Below, piece after piece: positions 11,728 to 28,308 of a DNA stretch of 64,000 nt. Every line of letters begins with the position of its first letter. Position 1 is the first letter of the stretch. The notes beneath the pieces were generated by a model that saw only the letters and a list, made by a program, of their open reading frames with translations, had not been told where the DNA came from and did not search any database. The translations under genes were made by a program, and so were the position numbers. Source of the stretch: Axinella damicornis (taxonomy: Eukaryota > Porifera > Demospongiae > Axinellida > Axinellidae); assembly GCA_963931865.1 (NCBI GenBank), contig OZ007516.1, positions 6,607,897-6,671,896 on the forward strand, read 5' to 3'.

Positions 11728-12393
11728 ATATATTGCACAAGTGCATGGTCAAGAGGTTAATATAGCCGAGGTGAAGCCAAGTTCTATATTAGCCTTGAGA
11801 CAACACCTGCGCGCAATATTTTCCGTACAGTGCACAAGTGTAAGCGGTACTTTAACTGGTTTATTGCAACGTAAACGGAGCGCTATTTCCGGTTATATAT
11901 TTTCTAGTGGATAATATATACACATTATGGAAAATATAAAGCACACTTCGGCCCTTTCATCTTCTATGGCTTCATACAATAATAATGTATACATACATCA
12001 CACTAAATTGTACATCAATGGTAACTATGAAGGATTTTGATGATGAGTTGTTCAACCATGAATTAAGTATCGATCATTATGCATGCTCCTTGTTGAATAC
12101 GAGATGACACTCACTGGAACATGTTTACATGCACTGACTAGATTTCTTCGCTTCAGGTCACACATTTTTCTTTCCTTTGTCTCCTGTACGTATCTGCTGT
12201 TATGTATGCACGTAGTTGCACTCAGACAACAAGACCAAGTTTGCAAGGAATGCACAGTGAGATAAAGCCAGACTTTATTGGTGGAGGTCACACCCTGTAC
12301 ATATGTTCACCTTCTGTGCTATTGCATCCGAATATACAGGGTGTACAACACGACATTCTTCTCCAATATCCCACAGTTAAGTACTGTAAGGAG
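11728..12393. other. Non-coding stretch
   Basis: Short unsupported frames only. Confidence 0.4.
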
Positions 12394-12468
12394 TAGCCTC
12401 GTTCCCAGGCCGTGCGCCGCTTTCGGTTGCATGAGACAAAAAGCTGGCGGGGCCTGGGAACGAGGCTA
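12394..12468. mobile_element. TAGCCTCG foldback MITE, 75 bp
   Basis: Ends are TAGCCTCGTTCCCAGGCC and GGCCTGGGAACGAGGCTA. The interior AAAAAGCTGGCGGG is shared with the copies near 42,090 and 53,680. No matching 9-bp flanks remain. Confidence 0.85.
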
Positions 12469-12546
12469 TAGCACTGGAGCTTGTAAGCATTACCAAAGAG
12501 GAATACCCTACTTGATAACTGGTTGCATGGTACTGTAGCTACATAT

Positions 12547-12851
12547 AACAAGTGGCGAGTGGATGCAATCAGCGAGCAGCAGCCGAAGTGGACGCAATCG
12601 GGGAGCAGTTGAAGCGATCAGGAAGCAGCAGCTGAAGCAGACGCAAGCAGTGAGCAGCAGCTGAAGTGGACGCAATCGGGGAGCAGCAGCTGAAGCGGAC
12701 GCAAATGGGGAGCAGCAGTTAAAGTGGATCGATGCAATTGGGGAGTAGCAGCTGAAGCGGACGCAATCAGGGAGCAGCAGCTCTGCACAGAGAGCTGTCC
12801 GGCACCGGATTACCCACATAGGCGGGGGGGGGGGGGGGGGGGGGGGGGGGA
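12547..12851. repeat. GCAGCAGCTGAAG repeat, copy 2, followed by poly-G
   Basis: Same unit and same terminal sequence (GAGCTGTCCGGCACCGGATT, CACATAGGCG) as 7,325-7,660. A G run of about 29 bases follows immediately (12,823-12,851). Two copies with a shared, defined right end suggest a mobile or dispersed repeat rather than a simple local array. Confidence 0.7.
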
Positions 12852-13255
12852 ATGTAACCTATATGATTAATTACTGTTCTTGAGTACACATTTGTGTGAC
12901 CATGACTGCCGGTATCATAATGCAGTGTGATCTTGTAATGGTGAATCTCTTGAATTGCTGATTAATGTGCAACTACAACAACAGACAGCAGGTAGATATA
13001 GCATTTTGAAGTCTTCTGGCATGAAGCATGCACCTTTGACCTCCTCAACCTATAATGATGATCATTGATTGCATCAGTCATGTGGCAGCAATATCCACAT
13101 TCATTGCACACCAGTAAGGAAATGCATGTAATTATACCTGTAATGGTAAATGCAACACAATGTATAGCTACGTACTATGCAGCCTGCTGCAGTACAAAAC
13201 AGTATACACACTTGCAATAAAGGTCAATATCAAGTAGCCATGACCTCAAGCTGAT
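12852..13255. other. 3' flank of the sulfatase gene, nothing recognised
   Basis: No coding or repeat signal. It probably holds the minus-strand 3' UTR; a clear poly(A) signal was not identified. Confidence 0.4.
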
Positions 13256-14881
13256 CTACTTTTGATTCTTGGGTGGCAGAGCCGCACGCCACCCAGCATG
13301 AAGCATCTTACGCAGCTCATTCACAAGAGGCTGTAGCTCTGGCTTGCTAGCCAGGTTCTCATTGTCGTCATCAAAAAATACGGTTGGTTGAGTGTGGTTG
13401 TAAAGTTCAGTACCCCAGACTTCATCCCAGTTTGGAATCGCGGTTGTGCGGTTGAAGCGTACCCACTCGGTGAAGCGATACTGGTCTACTCGCATAGTAT
13501 ACCCCATTACGTTCTCCCCATGCTCATTGCTGTTGAAGGGTGGATGGCCAGGAATGGTGTGAAGTCCATCAGCAGGGCGGGGGTACTGAGAGAAAGCAGC
13601 CTTCTTCCAGCCTTGGGTCGGGTTGTTCAGCAGGGGCACAACACTGTTTCCCTCAACACAGGTAAGTAGCTTGTGGTTTCCCTCAGGACACATGGGAGGT
13701 GCTTCCAGGCCTGCAAGCTCCGCTACAGAAGGGAAGACGTCTATCAGTTCAACAAATGCCTTTGTGCTCATCCCACCGTCAGTGACACCAGGTACGTGCA
13801 CAAGGAATGGCACATGAGTTGCATCTTCAAAGTTGGTATGCTTACACCACTCGTTGTGTTCCCCCAACTGCCAGCCGTGATCCGCCCACAAAACAACGAT
13901 TGTATCGTTAGTAAATCCCTGTTTGTCAAGTGCTTTGATCACACGTCCGATCTGTGCATCTGTGTAACTAATGCAAGAGTAGTAGGCTCTCCTTAGCTCA
14001 CGAGTTATATCATCTGGCACACGACATTCCTTGCCATCAATTGAAGCTTGAGCATCGGTGCTGCATTTAGTGATATTAAAAAGTTTTTCCATATCGCTAT
14101 AATGACGAAGCTCAGCCCATGCACTCCAAGCAATATCTGGCATGCCTTCAGGAGGGTTGGGGTTATTAGCAAGCTTGATTTCAGACGCTGGTGGGTAGAG
14201 GTCATAATAACGCGAGGGTGCATAAAATGGAAGATGAGGCTTATGAAAGCCTACTCCCAGGAAGAACGGTCTGTCATCACCACTGGTCCTGTTCTGACGA
14301 AGCTCTTGCAGCACGCTAACAGCATGGTCAGCAATGTCTCCATCTTGCAGTTCATCATCATCAATCCCTTTGAAAGAAAACCACGACACTGTCTTGTTCC
14401 CGTTCTTCCTGGAATGGAAGTAAGGAAGACCTTCTGGACTCCAGGAGTACGCAGTGTCATCATGGCCACTTGGCGGCCCAGGATGGTACAGCTTTCCCAT
14501 TCCTATGCTGATGAAACCGTTCTCTTTGAAGTACTGCGGAATTGAGGTAGCGTTTGTGTAGTCTCGCCAGTACTCATCGGCAGCAATTTCCCAGACATGG
14601 TTCGTGTCTGGTCGCCGTCCCGTCATCAGTGATGCACGTGATGGGGAACACACGGCGACCTGACAGTAGGCTCGCTCAAACAACATGGACCTGGAAGCTA
14701 GCATGTCAATGCTAGGACTCTTAATGAGATCGTGGCCATAAGAGCCAAGTTCAGGTCGTAAGTCATCAACAGCAAGAAACAGCACGTTTTTGTACTTCTG
14801 GAAATGAGCCTCACATTTTGGCAGAAAGCAAAAGGCAGCAGCAATCCACAGAACAATTATAGCAGTGTAGATGAATGTCAT
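13256..14881 (-). CDS. IDS: Iduronate-2-sulfatase, lysosomal
   Basis: This type I sulfatase removes 2-O-sulfate from iduronate in dermatan and heparan sulfate in the lysosome. The start is the ATG at 14,881, giving 541 residues; the in-frame TTG upstream is not used as a start. Residues 1-24 (MTFIYTAIIVLWIAAAF...) are a signal peptide. The metal-binding DDLRPELGSYG follows at about residue 39. The sulfatase signature CSPSR at 78-82 supplies the cysteine converted to formylglycine. IPQYFKENGF, GVGFHKPHLPF and DHGWQLGEHNEW match the IDS subfamily. Length is close to the human enzyme (550). The reading frame is unbroken with no intron in the coding part; CTGATTGTCCTTAG just upstream of the start could be the 3' end of a 5' UTR intron. 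Several N-glycosylation sequons are present, for example NRTS, NATS and NITK. It looks functional. Confidence 0.95.
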   Translation of the reverse strand: MTFIYTAIIVLWIAAAFCFLPKCEAHFQKYKNVLFLAVDDLRPELGSYGHDLIKSPSIDMLASRSMLFERAYCQVAVCSPSRASLMTGRRPDTNHVWEIAADEYWRDYTNATSIPQYFKENGFISIGMGKLYHPGPPSGHDDTAYSWSPEGLPYFHSRKNGNKTVSWFSFKGIDDDELQDGDIADHAVSVLQELRQNRTSGDDRPFFLGVGFHKPHLPFYAPSRYYDLYPPASEIKLANNPNPPEGMPDIAWSAWAELRHYSDMEKLFNITKCSTDAQASIDGKECRVPDDITRELRRAYYSCISYTDAQIGRVIKALDKQGFTNDTIVVLWADHGWQLGEHNEWCKHTNFEDATHVPFLVHVPGVTDGGMSTKAFVELIDVFPSVAELAGLEAPPMCPEGNHKLLTCVEGNSVVPLLNNPTQGWKKAAFSQYPRPADGLHTIPGHPPFNSNEHGENVMGYTMRVDQYRFTEWVRFNRTTAIPNWDEVWGTELYNHTQPTVFFDDDNENLASKPELQPLVNELRKMLHAGWRAALPPKNQK

Positions 14882-15119
14882 GTCTGCTGCTTCTAAGGAC
14901 AATCAGATTAAAAAATGTACGGATTACTCATGCTTCAATACACAAGTCTGTCACAATGGTTACAGCTATGTAGCCTTACTCACCTGTACAGCAACAACTT
15001 GCAGTACCACACCCACTTTAAGAGAAGGTCTTGATCCTTATTGACCTCTGAAGGGAGTTTGTAGAAATTCATGGAAGGGATGAATCATGTTAACTTTGAC
15101 TTTTATTTATTCATTGGGA

Positions 15120-15134
15120 TTGAGTAGTTTGTAG

Positions 15135-15171
<37 letters not shown>

Positions 15172-15198
15172 CGGGGGGGTTACTACAAACTACTCAAG
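15120..15198. repeat. Small palindrome around a poly-C tract
   Basis: TTGAGTAGTTTGTAGTAACC is followed by about 30 C residues, then CCCGGGGGGG and the exact complement ending TACTACAAACTACTCAA. It is a 24-bp inverted repeat with a C/G-rich centre, probably a tiny foldback element. Confidence 0.75.
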
Positions 15199-15375
15199 GT
15201 CAATTCAGAAGATGAGCACAACAAGATTGGGCTACCTTACATTTCTCTAATCAGGTGAGTCTTGTGCGATTACATGTATACTCAATACCTCAGTCTTGTC
15301 TCCTTCCTTTTTACTGCAATCCCTATTATTTCCTTCCTTAATTCAAAGAATTTTTTGTAAGAAATCTATTTACTA

Positions 15376-15629
15376 CAAGTAATAAAAAACATTTCAAATG
15401 TAACAGGATGTAGGGATACCAGAACCGCAAAAAGTAAGGAAACAAGGTAGGGATGATCACACAAAACAGTGAAGTATACAACCCCCTACAGAGATCTTTT
15501 TCCATAAAAGATATGTAGGGGGATTGTATACTTCACTGTTTTGTGTGATCATCCCTACCTTGTTTCCTTACTTTTTGCGGTTCTGGTATCCCTACATCCT
15601 GTTACATTTGAAATGTTTTTTATTACTTG
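15376..15629. repeat. Long near-perfect hairpin, ~115-bp arms
   Basis: The left arm is 15,376-15,490 and the right arm 15,514-15,629, separated by about 23 nt. The arms match base for base apart from about one indel. The end motif is CAAGTAATAAAAAACATTTC. It codes for nothing convincing. The arms are too alike to be old, so it is either a recent insertion or maintained by gene conversion. Confidence 0.9.
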
Positions 15630-17710
15630 TTTATGTCATTTTTTTTTAGCAGCAGGCGCATGCATACTGGGCTCTGGCATGCCAGCAATGGCTGAAGAAT
15701 CAGACCCAAGCATCTCAAAAGCCAACCCTTTTCTGGATGGATACTAAGCCAGTGCTCCCTGAGCTGAAGTAGTGTAGGTAAAATAGCTATACCAGATAGT
15801 AGTAGCGACACATTGTTGAGTCTTTAGATAGGCATTCACCCCTCTCACAGAACACAGTCTAGTAACATATATAGCACAGAGAATTTACCTCAGTCTAGTT
15901 ACGGTAAGTTACTGGTAACACAACAGCGCAAGGTACTTCTAATTCAGCGATCTTGAATAATAATTACGTATCGTTGCTAAGTGATCGTTTAAGTGCGCAT
16001 GCGTACAAACATGAAAATGGCGTGACAAATGAAGCCATAGTTATTGAGTGGGCAGCTGTAGCCGCCTGGTGAAGACTTGGAGGTTGCCAAAAAGCGATGG
16101 GCTGGTGCACTGCTCGGTGTAAAATGCTGCTGTTTCGTGCGAAAACCATCATGAGGGATTGAGGCGACGTTGAGCTAGCCCGTCTGAAAGAAAGAAAGAA
16201 AGAAGAAGAAGAAAGAACAAGTGAGTCTTTAAAAGACTTGATGTGTCTCGGCACGACTTGGTATCAGCTAGAATCATGCAGAGGACATGGCAGCTGCTTA
16301 ACCCTTTATTATGACTGCAAAACCTGTTAGCTACGAGACTTTCAGCTCAAGTGAGTGTCAATATCCTTGGAGGTTCTGTGTGAGCAAGGGGTGGGTCGGA
16401 ATGTTCACCCAAAGGGTGAAAGCAGTATGGTCGTGTCTGGGCTTGATGTAAGTTAGTCAACACCTCGGCCAATTCTTTCAGCACTTATCTATAGGCCTAT
16501 AGCTAGCTAGCTAGAGCTGAGTGAGCTTTAGTATGCACTTGGGATGGCTGAGTGCAGCACACTGGATGGGTGAGTATTCATTGTCCTGAATTAAGTATTA
16601 GAGCTACGTAGCAGCAGTCTTGGTAAGAGGATTCATGAGCAGCCATTCAAACCCATAATCAATTTTGAAGATCTACTTGCAGGCTATAAATACGTTTGAC
16701 ACCCTATTAAGGCATGCATGCAGCACTTGCGCGGGCGCATTGCGAAAAGCGACGTACCACGTACGTACGTACGTACGTACGTACGTACGTACGCACGTAC
16801 GTACGTACGTACCTACGCATCCAGCACTGTGTCTCGGCACTTCGGTGCCGAGACAAAAACAATTTGCCCGTTTTGCGAGTACCTGGTGCGGTACTTTCGC
16901 GACGGTTTTTCGCGACGCGAGGAGTCTTGTTGGTCATGAAAACACTCGAAGATGAACGGTATGTGGTTATAAAGGCTTATAAGTGTACCGTTTCTGAGAT
17001 TTGGAGAGATTCTTTTGTATTAGCATATATTGCGTGTACGTCGTATCCCTACATACAGAGTCTACCGACTCTGTGATTCATGTAGTGAATTACGAGGGCC
17101 AATCACACTCCTGGTAGCCGGTTTCGACTCACCGTAGCGCATGCTGAGTATTGCAGTTCGTTCCAATTAACCTGACACATGCCACATGGCAACCACGCTC
17201 AGTCGATCGATCGCTAGCAATGGAGGCCAAAGGGAAGACGAGAAATTATTACAGTGCTCACAGCTTTGCAAGCACGGTGAGTTTCGTGTGGTCAGGATCT
17301 TTGTGGGCCCTTCGTAAGAGCTGCACTGGCAACGAAAGTCGAAGAGAGCGCTCGAGCAATGACAAAAGCGCGCTTGTATCTCCACCACCAAGGCGAGTTT
17401 CACCACAATTATTGTGCGGTTGTGTCACTGTATGATAGCGATCACGATGGTAGTCAGAATCTCTGTAAACCTTTCCTGCAGGCTGTGAGATTTATTTACA
17501 TTACGCGGCACAATTATTCCCCTACCAGGAGTGTAATGTGCATGAATGTGACCATTCATGTACACATGTATATCATTATGTATATACATACATGCATGTA
17601 TAGTGAAAGCTAAGGGGTTGTTACGTACCTGAGGGTATACTAGATCGTGGTCTCGTTCCCAAGCCGTTCGGTTTCAGGCAACGCACAGTATTGTGAGCTG
17701 AGGAGACCAG
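15630..17710. other. Non-coding stretch with an (ACGT)n microsatellite
   Basis: Positions 16,757-16,813 are (ACGT)n. A possible short first exon, ATG at 17,220 (MEAKGKTRNYYSAHSFAST) ending ACG|GTGAGT at 17,276, has a good donor but no partner exon was found. GTCTCGTTCCCAAGCC at 17,651 is a solo MITE end. The duplication unit starts at 17,711. Confidence 0.4.
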
Positions 17711-18755
17711 GCCAGGGGTTGCAACGTGGATACTCCATCTTTTGATATGACCACTGAACCAGCTTTGGCAGCCTGCACAGAAATAAGAAGTGGTTTGAAC
17801 TGTTCTCGTTTTCTGTGATGAAATTATTGGTCCGGCGACTGCCCGACCGCCTGCTACGCCTGCTAGCTAGCGCTAGAGATAATCAGAGAACGCAGTTTTA
17901 GGGATGGCTAAGGAAATTTCGAAATACCATACTGATGCACCAGCAGGAAAACGGCCAAAGAAGCTACTACCCCCCAAACCATGCAGACAGAATAATACTG
18001 CATAATTAGCAGTTCACAAAAACACTCGCAAAACGTACCTGAGAGTACGCAGGAGTCGCCGTAAAATTCCGATTTCGTCATCTTCTTTCTTTCTTTCTTT
18101 CTTTCTCATTGACTAGCATAGCTGGACAACAAAAGCATTTCCTGAGCTAGTTCACTCACAGAACAACATCGCTTTCGTCGAAGTAGCTCCTTTCGGCCCT
18201 TTTGACTACATACTGGCAGGAACGGCACTTCTGGCTAGCTACGATTCCGTGAATTGCTAGCACGAAGCCATTTTGATGCAACCAGAGGTCACACGTGCCA
18301 AATGCGCATGCGCAGTTCACTTGCAAACGCTGCACATTGCTTTCTTTTTTGCGTGGTGATGGTTGCATTTCGGGCACTTGCTGATCAGCTGAATCCTTGT
18401 GAATATCTGTAATGTGCGAACAGTTCTGTGTGACTAGGTTGAGACATTCTGGGTTTGTTTAGTTTTCACTAGTCAAAAATATCTGATTCAAAAAACAGAC
18501 GTTTCGGTGGCTATACAGCTACCATCTTCAATGCATAAAACAGTAAAACACCCGAGGGCAAGCTTAAGTACAAAACACATAAAAACGGCGGGAAAAAAGG
18601 GCGGGGAAAAGGGGCGGGGAATGGTGGGAAAATTATAATGCAGGTGCCGCTATGAGTTCTTCAGCAGGTGGTCATAGGGTAGAGTATATAATGTATATAC
18701 TCTACCCAAGAGCAATATCATCACTTTTGGTATAATTAGCTATATAAAAGCAATA

Positions 18756-19142
18756 ATGGATCATTACTTCCTGGTGAATCACAACATAAGGAAGGAGCAA
18801 TTGGCTGCCCCGAGCAGTAGGATCCTCAACCACATCCATCAAGGCAGCTCTCCTTTGCACGGTGATGACCTAGCTAGAGATTGTTCGGTCAAACATTTTG
18901 GTTATACATCCATCTCTGATACATTACCCCTATCGTTAGAAACTTATGCATTCCATGCGCTCAAAAAACCTCACAAACTAGAAACAAAAAATTTTCTTAC
19001 AAAAATTACAAACGATTTAGTGATGGCCACCCCGATCGACTCCCGAAAAAGCAGACAAACAAGGAATGCCATTAACCAGCCTCAGTCCCATCCCACCCCT
19101 AAATCCTACCTTTTTAAATGGGATGGGACTGAGGCTGGTTAA
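18756..19142 (+). CDS. Unrecognised ORF in the unit-1 insertion (128 aa)
   Basis: An ATG frame starts MDHYFLVNHNIRKEQLAAPS and runs into the left arm and loop of the hairpin, so its last third is probably not native. The N-terminal 90 residues read like protein (balanced composition, no repeats) but match no family I know. It may be the 3' remnant of a retroelement ORF. Confidence 0.25.
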   Translation: MDHYFLVNHNIRKEQLAAPSSRILNHIHQGSSPLHGDDLARDCSVKHFGYTSISDTLPLSLETYAFHALKKPHKLETKNFLTKITNDLVMATPIDSRKSRQTRNAINQPQSHPTPKSYLFKWDGTEAG

Positions 19143-19235
19143 TGGCATTCCTTGATTGTCTGCTTTTCGGGAGTCGATCGGGGTGGCCATCACTAATTCG
19201 TTTGTAATTTTTGTAAGAAAATTTTTCGTTTCTAG
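18978..19235. repeat. Long near-perfect hairpin, ~117-bp arms
   Basis: Left arm 18,978-19,095 and right arm 19,119-19,235 around a ~23-nt loop. Ends are CTAGAAAC and GTTTCTAG. Arm length and loop size are very like the hairpin at 15,376-15,629, but the sequences are unrelated. It sits at the right end of the unit-1-specific insertion. Confidence 0.9.
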
Positions 19236-19450
19236 TTATATTATATAATTAGCAGCGATTCATATCCACCTCAATGTAATACCTTTTTGGAGACAAAAGA
19301 TGTCGAATGCGTGGATAAGTATATGTACACTACATTTCGCATACGCAATAACGTGCAGCTCAGAGTAGATTTTACTTCCGGCTAACGGGTGAAAGCCAAG
19401 CCGATGCATAGAGTAGCTACGCATGCATTGCCAAGTCTGTCAACGACAAG

Positions 19451-25939
<6,489 letters not shown>

Positions 25940-26037
25940 CTAATAATGCTGGCAAACAGTAAAATGTCACACCTACCCATGTATATCTTAGCTATGACTG
26001 CACAGCACTATTATTGTTCTATTCTCAGGACTCTATG

Positions 26038-26155
26038 CAGGGGCGGCACAGCCCCCCCCCCCCCATATTCTTTCTCGATCTTATCTTATGTAATAAAAGG
26101 TAGCAGTTCCTAGATGGCTTGCCCCCCCAATTGTATATACGTGCCGCCGCCCCTG
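26038..26155. mobile_element. hAT-like MITE, present only in unit 1
   Basis: Ends CAGGGGCGGCAC and GTGCCGCCGCCCCTG are terminal inverted repeats of hAT type. Unit 2 at about 39,905 reads CTCTATGCTTTCAG without the insertion, while unit 1 has CTATG on both sides. It lies just 3' of the receptor stop codon and brings in an AATAAA at about 26,091 that could act as a poly(A) signal for unit 1. Confidence 0.75.
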
Positions 26156-27401
26156 CTATGTTTTCAGTTTAAGTTACATATGTCGATTGTATTGAACAAT
26201 TAATTTTTCCTGTCTTTATCAAACTTCATTCCCAGACTCACAGAGAGACCATTTCTTAACCATTTAGCTAGCTAGCTATGACCATTTTGTGAATAGCTGA
26301 TGTTGTAGCTAGCTAGTGCTTTTTAAGCACCTAGATGACAGTGCATGGTAAGCTTTGTGTGGTCATTGGTTATAATCACTGTATACAGGGGAAGAGTTAG
26401 CTACTGAGGCCTGAGAAATAGTGGAAAGGCCATGCAATCCAGCAGCACACTGAGCAGAACGTGTCACATGCGTGATTCCAAGTTGCACTTTAAGCTTTAT
26501 GTGTTGATGAAGCCCATATTTGCTTTCATAACGATAAATTGATCCCACGTTGAATCTGTGATAGGAATTTGGCTTGGGTATATGCACAGTTGATCAACAG
26601 CATCTGCTAAGCATGCCCTATCACTCGATCAGCAGCAGGAAGGTTAATTCAGGAAACAAGCTATATGACTCTCTATAGCCCATTGAAACTCATCATGAGA
26701 CGCGAGTTTTCTCCATTAAGAAATGGTTTGATCATCTCTTGATGTTCCCTCTTTCAGGCTTCCGAACCAACACCTATGTCAATCGCAGCATTCATTGCTG
26801 TGCAGTCGCATCATCAACATTCTTATCCGTTTACCATAATCAGTGCTCGTGGCAGCATTCTAATGCTTACGGCGACACTTCCATGCACGGTTATATAATT
26901 CCTCCACCAGTTTGAGGGTCTGGAGTCCTATTTAGTGACAACATGCTTGTGTCAATGAGGTTAAGGCTTTGCTTATAGATGTCTGCTGCACGGTTGCTTT
27001 AGAGTTAGTCCAGTTTGAGAACCAATCAGTTACTACAGTATTATGTATCAACTTAGCTTGCTTTAGAGTTGCAGCATCACTATATACCAAACAATGTGCA
27101 CACAAAACAGATCAATTGCTTGATCACTAGTACTATTGGTCTCTTCTAAGTTCTGTAAACAATACCTTAAGCTACTCAAGTACAATCAGAAAAGCCGCTA
27201 CACTTGTGGCAATTTATTGTCATGAGCTGTAGAATGTTACATGTTCAGCATCACTACCAAACAATGTTCACAAAATAGACTGTTTGACCACTATTAGTAT
27301 AGGTCTGTAAATTGTGTTAAACTAATTCAGTCGAGTATATGCGGAAGCTGCAATCAAGTTATCTAAAGTGCAGCTGCACTTCTTAATACCATGGTCTTCA
27401 T

Positions 27402-27513
27402 TAGCCTCATTCCCAGGCCTCCGCCCAGATTTTATCTCGCAGCCGTGGAGAACTCAGATTTTATTCTCACGGCTGCGAGGTGAAATCTGGGTGGAGGCCT
27501 GGGAACAAGGCTA
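27402..27513. mobile_element. TAGCCTCA foldback MITE, unit 1
   Basis: The element is 112 bp and palindromic (TAGCCTCATTCCCAGGCC ... GGCCTGGGAACAAGGCTA). Its flanks GGTCTTCAT and GGTCACCAT agree at 7 of 9 bases, an eroded target duplication. The unit 2 copy is at about 41,140-41,252. Confidence 0.8.
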
Positions 27514-27869
27514 GGTCACCATCAAGTCAGTAGCTAATATGCAGCTAGCTAGCTACAGTACATCCATGAATTCACCAAAAGCTTTCGCCTGAAGGCTAAC
27601 ATGTAGCCCACTATAATTTGGTGGGCGATGACACAAAACCTGATGCTTGTATTGCACTGCCTGGCAGTGTTTTTCAGCTGATGAGGGAGCTGGAAACTTG
27701 ACACACAGCCAGAGTCTCGTACCCAGACTAGTTTCCTTCAGTCTGGGTCCGAGACGTTTCCTTTGTCCTCGTTCCATCCTGCCTCAAATCCTGCACCATC
27801 GGTCTTCGACCGTTCTGACCTTGTGACCCGACAGCGAAAGCCGCGGCATAGTGTTGTCCAGAGAGAGCC

Positions 27870-27926
27870 ATGGATCAATACTTATACAAGCCAAACAACG
27901 TACCAGCGTATCAAAAAGTGTTTCAG
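27870..27926 (+). pseudogene. Orphan first coding exon (MDQYLYKP...), unit 1
   Basis: ATG at 27,870 opens MDQYLYKPNNVPAYQKVFQ, followed by CAG|GTGAAT. The identical exon is at 41,622-41,678. Fourteen bases after this exon the sequence jumps into unit 2, so any original downstream exons are gone from this copy. The product family is not recognised. Confidence 0.5.
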
Positions 27927-28308
27927 GTGAATGCTGTGAAGCCAGGGGTTGCAACGTGGATACTCCATCTTTTGATGTGACCACTGAACCAGCTTTGGCA
28001 GCCTGCACAGAAATAAGAAGTGGTTTGAACTGTTCTCGTTTTCTGTGATGAAATTATTGGTCCGGCGACTGCCCGACCTGCTGGACCGCCTGCTACGCCT
28101 GCTAGAGATAATATAATTAGCAGCGATTCATATCCACCTCAATGTAATACCTTTTTGGAGACAAAAGATGTCGAATGCGTGGATAAGTACATTACATTTC
28201 GCATTACGCAATAACGTGCAGCTCAGAGTAGATTTTACTTCCGGCCAACGGGTGAAGCCAAGCCGATGCATAGAGTACGCATGCATTGCCAAGTCCGTCA
28301 ACGACAAG

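Larger units (their letters stand above)
17884..19244. mobile_element. Unit-1-specific ~1.36-kb insertion ending in a hairpin
   Basis: Unit 2 reads continuously GCTAGAGATAATATAATTAG (28,100-28,119); in unit 1 the same sequence is split after GAGATAAT and resumes at ATAATTAG. The insertion contains a motif near 18,499 (ACGTTTCGGTGG...CTACCATCTTCA) that resembles terminal sequence I associate with Penelope-like elements, though I cannot verify this. It ends in the hairpin at 18,978-19,235. No reverse transcriptase is visible, so any element is truncated. Confidence 0.65.

Noticed and set aside
14882..14902. Seven-residue N-terminal extension of the sulfatase
   Set aside because: It would need a TTG start; the ATG at 14,881 begins a normal signal peptide and a splice-acceptor-like sequence lies in between.
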